A stretch of DNA of 64,000 nucleotides from an endosymbiont of Galathealinum brachiosum (lineage in GTDB: Bacteria > Pseudomonadota > Gammaproteobacteria > SZUA-229). Positions 1 through 10,710 of the stretch are shown here, piece by piece. The notes beneath the pieces were generated by a model that was not told where the DNA came from, searched no databases, and saw only the letters and a program-made list of their open reading frames with translations. Position numbers and translations under genes: made by a program. The stretch lies in contig QFXC01000011.1 in the NCBI GenBank assembly GCA_003349885.1, positions 186,001-250,000 on the forward strand, read 5' to 3'. The first letter of the stretch is position 1, and the number at the start of each line of letters is the position of its first letter.

Positions 1-65
1 AGCTCACAGAGATTTTAATTGCCTCACCTTCGGCTTAACAATTAAAAAATCTTTCTCTGTGAGCT
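1..65. terminator. Long hairpin downstream of pgk
   Basis: A near-complete palindrome sits 24 bases beyond the pgk stop codon. The outer arms agctcacagaga and tctctgtgagct are exact reverse complements (12 bp), and AT-rich inner arms also pair. It could end pgk transcription (minus strand) or act in both directions before the next gene, which lies outside the window. No clear T-tract follows on the minus strand, so a palindromic repeat is also possible. Confidence 0.5.
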
Positions 66-88
66 TCCTGTCTCCGCTACGAAAATTT

Positions 89-1270
89 TTAGCCTTTTGC
101 TTTTGCTTCAAGCATTGCAACTGCAGGCAATGTTTTGCCTTCCAGGTACTCTAAGAATGCACCACCTGCTGTAGAAATATATGAAACCTTATCAAAAATA
201 TCATATTTCTGAATTGCAGCAATCGTGTCACCACCGCCAGCCAAACTAAAACCAGGGCTGTTAGCAATTGCCATAGATACAGTTTTTGTACCTTCACCGA
301 ATTGATCAAATTCAAATACGCCAACAGGGCCATTCCAGACAATCGTTCCTGCTTTAGAAATAATTTCTGCTAATTCTTTTGCAGAATCTGGGCCTATATC
401 AAAGATCATATCGTCATCAGTTGCTTCGTTAGCGGCTTTTAATGTTGCTTCAGCTGTTTCAGCAAATTCTTTTGCACAAACAATGTCTGTCGCGATGGGA
501 ATGCTTGCTCCACGCGCTTCCATTTTTTCTATTAATGCTTTTGCTGTATCAACTAAGTCAGCTTCGTATAAAGACTTACCAACGTTGTATCCTTTAGCCG
601 CCAGGAATGTATTTGCAATGCCGCCACCAACAACTAACTGATCAACTTTTTCAGATAACGCTTCTAGTACAGTTAATTTAGTAGAAACTTTTGAACCACC
701 TACAATTGCAACCATTGGGCGAGCAGGTTCAGCTAGTGCTTTTGCAAGACTATCTAATTCATTTGATAACAACAGACCAGCACATGCAGTTGCTGCCTGA
801 ACACCAACTCCATGAGTAGAAGCTTGCGCACGATGAGCTGTACCGAATGCATCCATTACAAACACATCACATAATGCAGCGTATTTTTTAGATAATGCTT
901 CGTCGTCTTTTTTCTCACCAGCATTGAAACGAACATTTTCTAAAAGAACGCAATCACCTGCTGCAACTTCAACACCACCACCTAAATAATCTTTAACCAG
1001 CTTTACATCTTTGCCTAGCTTTTCAGACATAGTCGCTGCAATTGGAGCCAGTGAATTTTCTTCATCGGCTTTGCCTTCTTCAGGACGTCCGCGATGAGAC
1101 ATTACCATTACAGAAGCACCTGCTTTCATTGCGTGTTCGATAGTTGGCATTGATGCTGTAATACGTGCATCAGATGTCACTTTGCCGTCTTTAACGGGAA
1201 CGTTTAAATCAGCACGAATTAATACGCGCTTACCTGCTAGATCAAGGTCAGTCAATTTTATGAAAGACAT
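89..1270 (-). CDS. pgk: Phosphoglycerate kinase
   Basis: Cytosolic enzyme that interconverts 1,3-bisphosphoglycerate plus ADP and 3-phosphoglycerate plus ATP, in glycolysis, gluconeogenesis or the Calvin cycle. The 393-aa length is normal for bacterial Pgk. The N-terminal substrate signature (RADLNVP near residue 20), the SHRGRP motif near 58-63, VGGSKV near 190 and the C-terminal GGGDT (about residues 345-350) are all present. The start is supported by TAGGAG six bases upstream of the ATG. It is the last gene visible in the minus-strand block tkt, gapA, gap, pgk, and follows the second gap gene with about 125 bp between them. Nothing unusual is seen. Confidence 0.97.
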   Translation of the reverse strand: MSFIKLTDLDLAGKRVLIRADLNVPVKDGKVTSDARITASMPTIEHAMKAGASVMVMSHRGRPEEGKADEENSLAPIAATMSEKLGKDVKLVKDYLGGGVEVAAGDCVLLENVRFNAGEKKDDEALSKKYAALCDVFVMDAFGTAHRAQASTHGVGVQAATACAGLLLSNELDSLAKALAEPARPMVAIVGGSKVSTKLTVLEALSEKVDQLVVGGGIANTFLAAKGYNVGKSLYEADLVDTAKALIEKMEARGASIPIATDIVCAKEFAETAEATLKAANEATDDDMIFDIGPDSAKELAEIISKAGTIVWNGPVGVFEFDQFGEGTKTVSMAIANSPGFSLAGGGDTIAAIQKYDIFDKVSYISTAGGAFLEYLEGKTLPAVAMLEAKAKG

Positions 1271-1396
1271 GTGTAACTCCTAAATATGTTTAAATTTTTA
1301 AATCTGTTTAAAGCATTTTGATACGAAGACACAGAGAGAATATTACATTAAATATATAAATACTCTGCGCTTCTGCGTCAAAAGCCTTTTAATCTT

Positions 1397-2401
1397 TTAC
1401 TTCGCATTCATCAGTGCAATCGTAGTATCAATCATTCGATTGGAGAAACCCCATTCATTGTCATACCACGAGCATACTTTCACTAAATTTCCGGCCGTTA
1501 CACGCGTTAACGTTGCATCAAAGTTTGATGTTGTACTGGTGTGATTAAAATCAACCGAAACCAGTGGCACTTCATTAAAGTCCAGCACTTTGCCATCTGC
1601 TGCTTCTTTCATAATGGCATTTATCTCATCAACCGTAGTGTCTCGACTAGCGGTAAAAGTTAAATCTACCAGCGATACATTAATAGTCGGCACACGTATT
1701 GCAAAACCATCCAGTTTTCCATTCAGCTCCGGTAACACCAGACCTATTGCAGCAGCAGCGCCTGTTTTTGTAGGAATCATAGAACTGGTTGCAGAACGAG
1801 CCCTACGTAAATCCGTATGGTATACATCCGTTAACACCTGATCATTGGTGTAGGAATGTATAGTTGTCATTAATCCGTTTTCGATACCAATTTTATCATT
1901 AATGGGCTTAACCATTGGTGCCAGACAGTTAGTCGTACAGGATGCATTTGAAACAACCGTATCAGCTGCTTTCAAAACATCATGATTCACACCATAAACT
2001 ATCGTGGCATCAACACCGTGCCCGCCAGGTGCAGAAATAACTACTTTCTTTGCACCGCTTTTAAGATGCACAGACGCCTGTTTTTTACTGGCAAAAAAAC
2101 CTGTGCACTCAAGAACAACATCTACGTCTAATTCACCCCATGGTAATTTAGCGGGATCACGCTCACACAACACACGAATTTTATCGCCATTCACAACCAT
2201 GTGATCACCGTCGACATGTACTTCGCCGGGAAACCGTCCATGCGCAGTATCATACTGCGTTAAATGTGCATTCGTATGCGAATCACCTAAGTCATTAACG
2301 GCTACGACCTGCAATTCATCGGTACGACCCGATTCATAAATTGCACGCAGTATGTTCTTACCTATTCGTCCGTAACCGTTAATAGCAACCTTGATTGCCA
2401 T
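1397..2401 (-). CDS. gap: Glyceraldehyde-3-phosphate dehydrogenase, Calvin-cycle-type paralogue
   Basis: Type I GAPDH of 334 aa that oxidises glyceraldehyde-3-phosphate to 1,3-bisphosphoglycerate or runs in reverse. A Rossmann motif ([10 protein letters not shown]) opens the protein. The catalytic cysteine lies in [12 protein letters not shown] near residue 153, and the active-site histidine in the following THSY-type region. The wording around [14 protein letters not shown] and [13 protein letters not shown] resembles the GAPDHs of autotrophs and cyanobacteria more than the glycolytic GapA encoded just upstream. An acidic residue after the second strand (AVNDLGD) suggests NAD can be used; cofactor preference cannot be settled by eye. 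The start has AAGG upstream. It lies between gapA and pgk on the same strand, so the two GAPDHs may serve opposite flux directions; that is inference. Confidence 0.93.
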   Translation of the reverse strand: MAIKVAINGYGRIGKNILRAIYESGRTDELQVVAVNDLGDSHTNAHLTQYDTAHGRFPGEVHVDGDHMVVNGDKIRVLCERDPAKLPWGELDVDVVLECTGFFASKKQASVHLKSGAKKVVISAPGGHGVDATIVYGVNHDVLKAADTVVSNASCTTNCLAPMVKPINDKIGIENGLMTTIHSYTNDQVLTDVYHTDLRRARSATSSMIPTKTGAAAAIGLVLPELNGKLDGFAIRVPTINVSLVDLTFTASRDTTVDEINAIMKEAADGKVLDFNEVPLVSVDFNHTSTTSNFDATLTRVTAGNLVKVCSWYDNEWGFSNRMIDTTIALMNAK

Positions 2402-2633
2402 GTTTTTTACCTTTTTATTTATCAGTAAATAATTAGTGATAAATGTAATGAGTTAGACCTGGGTAACCCGATCGTTAGCTGAAGCTAACGCCTATATATA
2501 AGACACCCATTTCAGCCTGAATTGATTACAAAAATATTACAGGTTCGTCATTTAAAAAATTATTTTCTAAATTAACTTTAAAATTAACTTGGAAAATAAT
2601 TTTAAAGGGCAGAAAAACACCACCCCTTAAAAC

Positions 2634-2672
2634 TAGTAATGACTTCACTGCAAAACAGCGAAGTCATTACTA
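2634..2672. terminator. Stem-loop between the two gap genes
   Basis: A 17-bp stem with one mismatch (left arm 2634-2650, right arm 2656-2672, five-base loop) lies downstream of gapA on the minus strand. On that strand it is followed by TAGTTTT, so it may attenuate or end gapA transcription before the second gap gene. The remaining intergenic DNA (2402-2633) holds another small perfect hairpin (2473-2490, stem cgttagc) and no gene. Confidence 0.45.
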
Positions 2673-2787
2673 AGTGAAGATTTTTTCGGCTAGCAAGGCG
2701 GAGGAAAAAATTGAGATGCTGAGCGCACGTTAGTGCGTAATGCATTCAAGTTTTTCCGACAACGCCGCTAGCCGGAAAAAGCTTCGC

Positions 2788-2790
<3 letters not shown>
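2671..2790. repeat. 120-bp imperfect palindromic element overlapping the gapA stop codon
   Basis: The outer arms (2671-2694 and 2767-2790) match as reverse complements over 24 bases with three mismatches, sharing the cggctagc core. The inner segments (around 2701-2718 and 2741-2757) also pair, with a small GCGCAC/GTGCGT dyad at the centre. The right arm contains the last codon region and the TAA of gapA. This is the structure of a miniature palindromic repeat or REP/BIME-like unit. Only one copy is visible in this window, so its family status is unproven. Confidence 0.6.
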
Positions 2791-3807
<1,017 letters not shown>

Positions 3808-3843
3808 TTATTTATATTTAAATTAAAATCTTTTAAAAACTTT

Positions 3844-3869
3844 GTCGCACCTGCATAAGCAGGTGCGAC
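3844..3869 (-). terminator. Hairpin between tkt and gapA
   Basis: A perfect 11-bp stem (gtcgcacctgc and its complement) with a 4-base loop lies 10 bases beyond the tkt stop codon. On the minus strand it is followed by aaagttttt. It fits a weak intrinsic terminator or an mRNA-processing hairpin that separates tkt from gapA expression. Confidence 0.6.
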
Positions 3870-3879
3870 GATGAATAAA

Positions 3880-5853
3880 TTACATTACGCCTTCAACAGC
3901 TTTTACAACATTCTCTACGGTGAAACCAAACTCTTTAAATAGCTGGTCTGCTGGAGCTGACTCACCGAAGTGATCAATACCAACAACTGCATCTGCATAC
4001 TTGTACCATGCATCAGTAACAGCCGCTTCAACTGCAACAGTTGGAACACCTTTAACTAATACTGAAGATTTGTAAGCCGCATCCTGTGCATCAAAAATGT
4101 TTGTGCAAGGCATAGATACAACACGTACTTTCTTACCAGACATTGCTTCAGCAGCGCCTGTTGCAAGTGCAACTTCAGAACCTGTACCGATAATGATTGC
4201 ATCAGGAGTACCATCGCAATCTTTAAGAATGTAACCACCCTTAGTGATATCAGAGATCTGTGCGTCTGTGCGTTCCTGGTGAGGAAGACCCTGACGAGAG
4301 AAGATTAAGCAAGAAGGACCTTCTTTACGTTCAGCCGCCTGCTGCCATGAAACTGCAGATTCAACCGCATCACAAGGACGCCATACAGCCATGTTTGGAA
4401 TCATACGTAATGTAGGAATCTGCTCTACTGGCTGGTGAGTTGGACCATCTTCACCCAGACCAATTGAATCATGACTGAATACAAACAGACTGCGAATTTT
4501 CATCAGTGCCGCCATACGTAATGCATTACGTGCGTACTCTGAGAACATCAGGAATGTTGCACCGAATGGAATTAATCCACCGTGTAATGCAATACCGTTC
4601 ATGATTGCGCTCATCGCGAATTCACGTACACCGTAGTTCAGGTAGTTACCGTCTGCATTGTCGATCATTGGCTTGTAACCAGACCATTCAGTCAGGTTAG
4701 AGCAACCAAGGTCAGCAGATCCACCGAACATTTCAGGAAGCATAGGAGAGTAAGCTTCGATAGATGCTAATGAAGCCTGACGTGTAGCAGGGCTTTTCGC
4801 ATCTGCATTTACAGAAGCGATATAGTCAGCTGATTTAGCTGCCCAGTCTGCTGGCATATCACCCGCCATACGACGTTCGAATTCAGCTGCTAGTTCAGGG
4901 AACGCAGATTTATATGCTGCAAATTTATCATTCCACGCCGCTTCTGCTGCTGCGCCTTTTTCTTTAGCATCCCAACCCTGATAAACTTTTTCAGGAACTT
5001 CGAATGCACCGTGATCCCAACCAAGCGCTGCTTTAGTCAGGTTAATTTCTTCTTCACCTAGTGGCGCGCCGTGACATGCATGGCTACCTGCTTTGTTTGG
5101 CGAACCAAAACCGATTGTAGTTTTGCAGCAAATCATTGTTGGCTTGTCTGTCATTGCTTTCGCAGTTTCAGTTGCTTTAGCGATCGCTTCAGGATCATGT
5201 CCATCAACATCCGCAATTACGTGCCAGCCGTAAGCTTCAAAACGCTTAGGTGTATCGTCTGTGAACCAGCCTTCTACGTGACCGTCGATAGAGATACCGT
5301 TGTCATCCCAGTAAGCAATCAGCTTGCCCAGACCTAAAGTACCCGCAAGCGAACATGCTTCGTGAGAGATACCTTCCATTAAGCAACCGTCACCCAGGAA
5401 TACATAAGTATTGTGGTCAACAATGTCGTGACCTTTCTGGTTGAACTGACCCGCCGTTGTCTTTTCAGCAATCGCCATACCAACAGCATTTGTAATGCCC
5501 TGACCTAATGGACCAGTTGTTGTCTCAACACCAGGTGCATAACCATACTCAGGGTGACCCGGAGTTTTAGAATGCAGCTGACGGAAGTTTTTAAGATCAT
5601 CAATAGATAGATCGTAACCCGTCAGGTGTAGTAATGAGTAGATCAGCATTGAACCGTGACCATTAGAAAGAATAAAACGGTCGCGATCAGCCCAGTTAGG
5701 GTTAGCAGGGTTATGGTTCATGTTGTCGTTCCACAACACTTCAGCTATATCAGCCATACCCATAGGTGCACCAGGGTGACCAGAATTTGCTTTTTGTACT
5801 GCATCCATACTTAATGCGCGGACTGCATTAGCAAGCTCTTTGCGTGATGACAT
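3880..5853 (-). CDS. tkt: Transketolase
   Basis: Thiamine-diphosphate enzyme that moves two-carbon ketol units between sugar phosphates in the pentose phosphate and Calvin pathways. The 657-aa product matches the usual 660-aa length. [11 protein letters not shown] at the N-terminus, GDGCLMEG (metal/TPP-binding GDG) near residue 150, and [16 protein letters not shown] with its active-site histidine near residue 470 are all visible. The open frame can be extended six codons to a TTG, but I chose the ATG at 5853. It gives the conserved [10 protein letters not shown] start and has GGAG eight bases upstream. It is the first gene of the minus-strand carbon block with gapA, gap and pgk downstream. 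Confidence 0.96.
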   Translation of the reverse strand: MSSRKELANAVRALSMDAVQKANSGHPGAPMGMADIAEVLWNDNMNHNPANPNWADRDRFILSNGHGSMLIYSLLHLTGYDLSIDDLKNFRQLHSKTPGHPEYGYAPGVETTTGPLGQGITNAVGMAIAEKTTAGQFNQKGHDIVDHNTYVFLGDGCLMEGISHEACSLAGTLGLGKLIAYWDDNGISIDGHVEGWFTDDTPKRFEAYGWHVIADVDGHDPEAIAKATETAKAMTDKPTMICCKTTIGFGSPNKAGSHACHGAPLGEEEINLTKAALGWDHGAFEVPEKVYQGWDAKEKGAAAEAAWNDKFAAYKSAFPELAAEFERRMAGDMPADWAAKSADYIASVNADAKSPATRQASLASIEAYSPMLPEMFGGSADLGCSNLTEWSGYKPMIDNADGNYLNYGVREFAMSAIMNGIALHGGLIPFGATFLMFSEYARNALRMAALMKIRSLFVFSHDSIGLGEDGPTHQPVEQIPTLRMIPNMAVWRPCDAVESAVSWQQAAERKEGPSCLIFSRQGLPHQERTDAQISDITKGGYILKDCDGTPDAIIIGTGSEVALATGAAEAMSGKKVRVVSMPCTNIFDAQDAAYKSSVLVKGVPTVAVEAAVTDAWYKYADAVVGIDHFGESAPADQLFKEFGFTVENVVKAVEGVM

Positions 5854-6255
5854 AGGATCTTCTCCAATCAAGTTTTTAAAATTTGCGTTATCAGGGTCAG
5901 CCCTGACAACAAGAATTTGTTATTTATTTACTCGCCTCAACAAGGCGCAGGGTTTTCACCCACGTTAATAAAGGGGCGCTATTTTCCCTTACTTCGAGGC
6001 ATTCGGCAACTCCATAGTGGAATTACATTGCGGTTTATCATATTTCACGGCAGGGATTGAGTTAACTCGCTCTCTTGATCTCTGACATTAACCTTTACAT
6101 ATCAAAGAGATAAGAGAACTGCAAAGCAGCAGCGACTATAAGAGTTTTTATTTACCTATAAGAAAACATGAAGAGCGAATAATTATAAAATGACCATAAT
6201 TTCAACTTATTGCCCGTCACAACCTTAAATTTGCAACAGACAATACTGGAAAAAC
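5854..6255. promoter_or_regulatory. Intergenic leader region upstream of tkt
   Basis: About 400 bp without a convincing gene, between the tkt start and the end of the redoxin-like gene; it must carry the tkt promoter. A small hairpin (5891-5906, tcaggg/ccctga) lies 40 bases upstream of the tkt start on the leader side, and gcctc/gaggc dyads occur around 5935-6000. I could not match the pattern to a known riboswitch. Confidence 0.35.
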
Positions 6256-6813
6256 TCAACCCTCTTTCCACTTAATAGAACATCCCATACTAGGTATCTG
6301 CTCCGCAGGCCCCTTACCTGTCTCAGCCACTTCCTTCATACCTTCAAACAGATCACGCTTCACACTTTCAGCCGCCGCCTCCTTGCGACTTTCATCCAGT
6401 CGCCCGCGATACTGCAGCTTTAAATCTCCGTTATAACCAAAAAAATCAGGCGTACACACGGCTCCGTAAGCCTTTGCTACCTGCTGGGTTTCGTCTATCA
6501 AATACGGAAATTCAAAACCGAATTCATCAGATACCTTTTTCATATTTTCAAAGGAATCTTCTTCATAGTCAGTCGGATCATTCGACATAATTGCCACCGT
6601 ATTCACGCCTAATGACTTTAATTCACGTGTATCACGCACAATTCGGTCACGAATTGACTTCACATAAGGGCAATGATTACAGATAAACATCACTAACAAT
6701 CCTTTTTCACCCGCACAATCAGCCAGATTCCAGCTTTTACCATCAACACCTGGCAGGGTAAAATCAATTGCCGGCTCATCAAAATCACACACAGGGGGCT
6801 GCAAACTAACCAT
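6256..6813 (-). CDS. Thioredoxin-like/AhpC-TSA-type redoxin
   Basis: A 185-aa protein with a thioredoxin fold of the AhpC-TSA/redoxin superfamily. FICNHCPYVKS near residue 48 carries a CxxC motif (CNHC) where thioredoxins have CGPC. The distal YGAVCTPDFF segment holds the cis-proline-type turn. The family is annotated as thioredoxin family protein and is probably a cytosolic thiol-disulphide or peroxide-handling enzyme; no signal peptide is seen. The frame extends five codons further, but ATG 6813 has AGGAG seven bases upstream and gives the usual short N-terminus. It is transcribed away from rpoD. The substrate is unknown. Confidence 0.85.
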   Translation of the reverse strand: MVSLQPPVCDFDEPAIDFTLPGVDGKSWNLADCAGEKGLLVMFICNHCPYVKSIRDRIVRDTRELKSLGVNTVAIMSNDPTDYEEDSFENMKKVSDEFGFEFPYLIDETQQVAKAYGAVCTPDFFGYNGDLKLQYRGRLDESRKEAAAESVKRDLFEGMKEVAETGKGPAEQIPSMGCSIKWKEG

Positions 6814-6998
6814 CACTTCTCTCCTCATAAATTATTGCTATTACCTTGCCATCTTTTACAGGCACTCGTAAACCAGCAAAAGCCAAGGGTTTATCTATAA
6901 AACATTAATTTAATTTATGGTCGGTATAGCAACACTCTTATATACATGCTAAAATTCGGAGTTCAGTTTTAAAACCTTGTAATCTTTAGCGGAAGAAC

Positions 6999-8924
6999 AT
7001 GAGCAAGCCAAAAAAGCAGCCTAAAGCCAAGCCAGCAGGCAAGAAAGTCAGCAAAAAAGCAGCAGACGAAGCCATTCAGGAACAAGCAGCACCTGAAGAC
7101 ACAAAAACACAAGATGCGACAGCACAAGCAACAGACAAACAGTCTTTACTTAAGCAGTTAATCGCTAAGGGAAAAGAGCAAGGTTACCTCACATACGCTG
7201 AAGTAAACGATCACCTGCCTGAAGAAATAGTCGATCCGGAACAGGTTGAAGACATTATCAACATGATCAATGACATGGGCATTACTGTTCATGAAGTTGC
7301 ACCTGACACAGAATCTCTGGTTTTAACTGACGCTAGCGCTACAGATGACACTGCCGCTGAAGAAGCTGCTGCCGCACTTGCTTCTATCGAAAATGAGTTC
7401 GGCCGTACAACTGACCCTGTTCGTATGTATATGCGTGAAATGGGCACAGTTGAACTGCTTACCCGTGAAGGCGAAATTTCAATTGCAAAACGAATTGAAG
7501 AAGGCCTTAAACAGGTTATGCGCGCACTGGCAACCAATCCCCGCTCAGTTCATCAGGTACTAAAAAGCTACGAAGTCGTTATTTCTGAAGAAAAACGTCT
7601 TACCGATTTAATCACTGGATTCCGCAGTGATGATAGCGATGAAATTGCACAGCCCGCATCTGGCCCGGCCGATGAACGTGATGACGAAGAAGAAGAAGTT
7701 GTTGATACTGGCCCTGATCCAGAGCGCGCAAAAGAACAGTTTAATTTGCTTGAAAAAGCACACAAGAAAACATTAAAAGCATTAGAGAAAAAGACAAAAA
7801 CGGTTGCTAAATGCCGTGAAGAAATGTCAGAAATCTTTATGGAATTAAAGTTTCTGCCTGTCATTATCATTGCAATGACCAAAGAGCTACGCAGCACAAT
7901 TGATCGCGTGCGGATGTTAGAGCGCCACATTCTTAATTTGTGCGTAAATAAATGCAAAATGCCTCGTAAGACATTTATACAATCTTTTCCTGACAACGAA
8001 ACCGATCAGAAATGGATTGAGCAATACCTGGAAGGCCACGAATACTCTGAAGCGCTTGATGAATACGCAGCAGAAATCAAACAGACTCAACTTAAACTGT
8101 CTCTGTTAGAAAAAACATATGGTCTTGAAATTCCAGATATCAAAGAAATTAATCGTAAAATGTCTATCGGTGAAGCAAAAGCGCGCCGAGCCAAGAAAGA
8201 AATGGTTGAAGCCAACTTACGCCTGGTTATTTCCATCGCGAAGAAATACACCAACCGCGGTCTGCAGTTCCTCGATTTAATTCAGGAAGGTAACATTGGC
8301 TTAATGAAAGCCGTAGATAAATTTGAATACCGTCGTGGTTACAAGTTTTCAACTTATGCAACCTGGTGGATTCGTCAGGCCATAACAAGATCGATCGCTG
8401 ACCAGGCACGTACTATTCGTATTCCGGTTCACATGATTGAAACCATCAATAAACTGAACCGTATTTTCCGTCAAATGCTTCAGGAAAAAGGTCGCGAGCC
8501 TACTCCAGAAGAACTGGCTGAAAAAATGGAAATGCCAGAAGATAAAGTTCGTAAAGTACTTAAAATTGCTAAAGAACCTATCTCAATGGAAACACCAATT
8601 GGTGATGACGAAGATTCAAATCTGGGCGACTTCATTGAAGACATTAACATCATGTCTCCAGTGGATTCAGCAACCGGCGAATCATTACGCGAATCAACAA
8701 AAGATATTTTATCTACGCTAACGCCACGTGAAGCAAAAGTATTACGCATGCGCTTCGGCATCAACATGAACACTGACCATACTTTAGAAGAGGTCGGAAA
8801 ACAGTTTGATGTAACACGTGAACGTATTCGTCAGATAGAAGCGAAGGCACTACGTAAATTACGTCACCCTTCACGTGCAGAAAACCTGCGCAGCTTTATC
8901 GGCGAAGACAACGGCAACAATTAA
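6999..8924 (+). CDS. rpoD: RNA polymerase primary sigma factor sigma-70
   Basis: Housekeeping sigma factor that directs RNA polymerase to -10/-35 promoters. At 641 aa it is slightly longer than E. coli RpoD (613 aa), owing to a lysine- and alanine-rich N-terminal tail. Region 1.1 lies at about 50-105, region 1.2 ([11 protein letters not shown]) near 140, and a variable acidic non-conserved region near 200-260. Regions 2.1-2.4 ([17 protein letters not shown] through [13 protein letters not shown]) cover about 400-480. Region 3 follows, and region 4.2 ends with the [18 protein letters not shown] helix-turn-helix. It stands alone here, divergent from a redoxin gene, without dnaG or rpsU upstream. 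A strong terminator and a tRNA follow. Confidence 0.98.
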   Translation: MSKPKKQPKAKPAGKKVSKKAADEAIQEQAAPEDTKTQDATAQATDKQSLLKQLIAKGKEQGYLTYAEVNDHLPEEIVDPEQVEDIINMINDMGITVHEVAPDTESLVLTDASATDDTAAEEAAAALASIENEFGRTTDPVRMYMREMGTVELLTREGEISIAKRIEEGLKQVMRALATNPRSVHQVLKSYEVVISEEKRLTDLITGFRSDDSDEIAQPASGPADERDDEEEEVVDTGPDPERAKEQFNLLEKAHKKTLKALEKKTKTVAKCREEMSEIFMELKFLPVIIIAMTKELRSTIDRVRMLERHILNLCVNKCKMPRKTFIQSFPDNETDQKWIEQYLEGHEYSEALDEYAAEIKQTQLKLSLLEKTYGLEIPDIKEINRKMSIGEAKARRAKKEMVEANLRLVISIAKKYTNRGLQFLDLIQEGNIGLMKAVDKFEYRRGYKFSTYATWWIRQAITRSIADQARTIRIPVHMIETINKLNRIFRQMLQEKGREPTPEELAEKMEMPEDKVRKVLKIAKEPISMETPIGDDEDSNLGDFIEDINIMSPVDSATGESLRESTKDILSTLTPREAKVLRMRFGINMNTDHTLEEVGKQFDVTRERIRQIEAKALRKLRHPSRAENLRSFIGEDNGNN

Positions 8925-8945
8925 AAATAAATTTACCTTGTTGTT

Positions 8946-8982
8946 ACGCACATTATATTTATAATGTGCGTTCGTTTTTATA
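8946..8982 (+). terminator. Intrinsic terminator of rpoD
   Basis: A perfect 11-bp stem (acgcacattat and its complement, 8946-8971) with a 4-base loop is followed by TCGTTTTTATAG, 21 bases after the rpoD stop. This is a typical Rho-independent terminator. Confidence 0.85.
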
Positions 8983-9005
8983 GAATAAAAAATATAAAAA
9001 CGAAA

Positions 9006-9040
9006 CCCGTCATTCCTGCATACCTAAAGCAGGAATCCAG
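9006..9040. repeat. REP-like short palindrome before the tRNA
   Basis: The sequence cattcctgc...gcaggaatcc forms an 8-bp stem (9012-9019 with 9029-9036). It has the look of the 'GTCATTCC...GGAATCC' extragenic repeats that are common in many bacterial genomes. Only one copy is seen in the window. Confidence 0.4.
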
Positions 9041-9086
9041 TAATTTTCTACTGGGCTATACCCTCATAGTGACAACATAAAATAAA

Positions 9087-9163
9087 GGGCCCGTAGCTCA
9101 GTTGGTTAGAGCGTCCGACTCATAATCGGCAGGTCGAGTGTTCGAGTCACTCCGGGCCCACCA
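9087..9163 (+). tRNA. tRNA with anticodon CAU, probably tRNA-Ile2 (lysidine type)
   Basis: A 77-nt tRNA with perfect acceptor pairing (GGGCCCG/CGGGCCC), discriminator A and encoded CCA. The D arm is GTAGCTCAGTTGGTTAGAGC, the anticodon loop CTCATAA (CAU) and the T arm GAGTG/CACTC. C4-G69 and C5-G68 pairs are known TilS recognition features of tRNA-Ile2 and are absent from E. coli elongator tRNA-Met. E. coli also has ileX downstream of rpoD. This supports isoleucine-AUA decoding, but tRNA-Met cannot be excluded. The 3' half is the attachment site repeated through the following 36 kb. Confidence 0.9.
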
Positions 9164-9227
9164 TTTTTCTCATGTGATTCATGTGCTTACGTGAATTCTC
9201 ATCTTGGACCCATTGACTATTAGTCGG
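9119..9227 (+). repeat. Attachment-site copy A (tRNA 3' half plus L block)
   Basis: This is the left-most copy of the att repeat: the tRNA 3' half from the anticodon loop (9119-9163) followed by a conserved 65-bp L block that ends in ctattagtcgg. The same join recurs at six other places, so the L block belongs to the inserted elements and not to the original tRNA flank. Its L block is closest to that of copy E (both contain gaattctcat and ttggaccc). Confidence 0.85.
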
Positions 9228-9297
9228 GTGGTCGAAGGCGCACCCTTCTCGATGCTGCCGATTCCAGATTGATAATTCACATGACAATGTAAAATAC

Positions 9298-10710
9298 CTA
9301 AATTGAACCTAGACCGCTACAAATGGGCTGTTTTACATAATCAGCATAAACCTGCTCCAGCGAAGAAAGAAATTCTTTTACCTTAATAGCATTGAAGTCC
9401 TGTTCCTGCCAAACTGAAAATGCATTATCAAAGAGCAACCACATATCAACATCACAGCTTTTTGACATTTCCACAAAAAAGTCATGATGATCCCCACCTG
9501 CACATTTTCGCAGAGCTGTTAAAACAGAAACTCTATCACTCTCATCAAACTTAACTAAATAAGAATTTTCTTTTTCTTGAATAACATTTATTAGTTCCTC
9601 TTCAGGCGAATCAACACCTGGAAGTAAAACTGAAATATTCTCAACAGCTTCTGGAACCCCGGCATTTTTTGCAACATCAGCATCATAGCAAAGTACAATG
9701 CGAACCCCGCCAGTATTAATCATACGGTCAACTATTGACTTTAAGTCGCCCTCTCCATTCTTTGCAGGAATAACATACTTTAAATCATCGGCCTCAAAAG
9801 AATAGCTTCTTAGCAAACACTCCAAAAATTTTTTCGCCTTAGCATCTTCTACCAAAAATATCGTCACACTAGGCTCCGAAAGCCCCATATCAAAAACAGC
9901 TTCCCGAGATAAATCATCCTCCAAAAAAAGACACTGATCACCATCAATTTGTACTTGGTATATTTGGCTGGCTGTTTTTAATTTTTTTACAACGTCCCTA
10001 GAGTGGGTTGAAAATAGAATCTGGTTATCGTCCAAACCTACTAACTTCAAAACCATATCAACCAACCTAGACTGCGCCATAGGGTAAAGATACGTCTCTG
10101 GCTCATCTATTAATAAATTATCATCACCCAGTTTATACTTAAGCCACCATATTAAGTGTATGCAATACACCTCACCATGAGAAAGCTCAAGGCAATTCCT
10201 TTCACCGTAATTATCCTCAATAATGGCAAAAAATATAATCTCTTCACCATCCCCGCCTGCATAAGAATCTATTTCATAAATCCTTATTGAAGAATAAGAA
10301 GAACCAAGTATATGATTTATAACCTGAATCTCATCAAGAGAAAAAATAATAGGATGAAACTGCTGCAAAACCTCATCGAAATCATCAGCAGACGAGATAT
10401 CGGCCAATCTATCTTTTATTAAAACTACTTCATCGGAGGGCGAATAATAATGGTAATTACGGTCGGGATTTAAAGTCACAGTAGCGTTATGAAAATCAAA
10501 CGTCTCATCATCACATGCCGATAACTGCTTGAGAAATCTAGTTTTACCCGAGCCATTAATACCATACACAACAGCCGCACTTTTCATAACTACTGAGCTT
10601 TCAGGAAAAACACCAGCACCTGAGGTAAGGCTCGTAACTCCACACGTCGGAGTTGAATGCAATATTTTTTTATGGACTTTATCTAGCTCGGCAGCACGTA
10701 AATCCATCAT
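9298..10710 (-). CDS. OLD-like ATPase with C-terminal TOPRIM domain, putative defence protein
   Basis: A 470-aa protein with an ABC/SMC-type ATPase split around an insert. The Walker A is GINGSGKT (50-57), the signature-like LSHGE is at 176-180, the Walker B LLIDEPE at 199-205 and the H-loop STH at 234-236. From about residue 284 a TOPRIM-like fold follows, with acidic residues in LVEDAK (E288) and in CYDAD (342-345). A GGDHHDFF stretch lies near 405. OLD nucleases, GajA and PARIS AriA/AriB proteins share this ATPase/TOPRIM combination, and most studied members act against phage. The start overlaps the stop of the DUF262 gene by 4 bp (ATGA), so the two are translationally coupled. It is the first gene after the tRNA attachment site. 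Target and mechanism are unknown. Confidence 0.75.
   Translation of the reverse strand: MMDLRAAELDKVHKKILHSTPTCGVTSLTSGAGVFPESSVVMKSAAVVYGINGSGKTRFLKQLSACDDETFDFHNATVTLNPDRNYHYYSPSDEVVLIKDRLADISSADDFDEVLQQFHPIIFSLDEIQVINHILGSSYSSIRIYEIDSYAGGDGEEIIFFAIIEDNYGERNCLELSHGEVYCIHLIWWLKYKLGDDNLLIDEPETYLYPMAQSRLVDMVLKLVGLDDNQILFSTHSRDVVKKLKTASQIYQVQIDGDQCLFLEDDLSREAVFDMGLSEPSVTIFLVEDAKAKKFLECLLRSYSFEADDLKYVIPAKNGEGDLKSIVDRMINTGGVRIVLCYDADVAKNAGVPEAVENISVLLPGVDSPEEELINVIQEKENSYLVKFDESDRVSVLTALRKCAGGDHHDFFVEMSKSCDVDMWLLFDNAFSVWQEQDFNAIKVKEFLSSLEQVYADYVKQPICSGLGSI

Noticed and set aside
5872..6100. Riboswitch in the tkt leader
   Set aside because: Small hairpins are present, but I could not match conserved core bases of any known riboswitch class.
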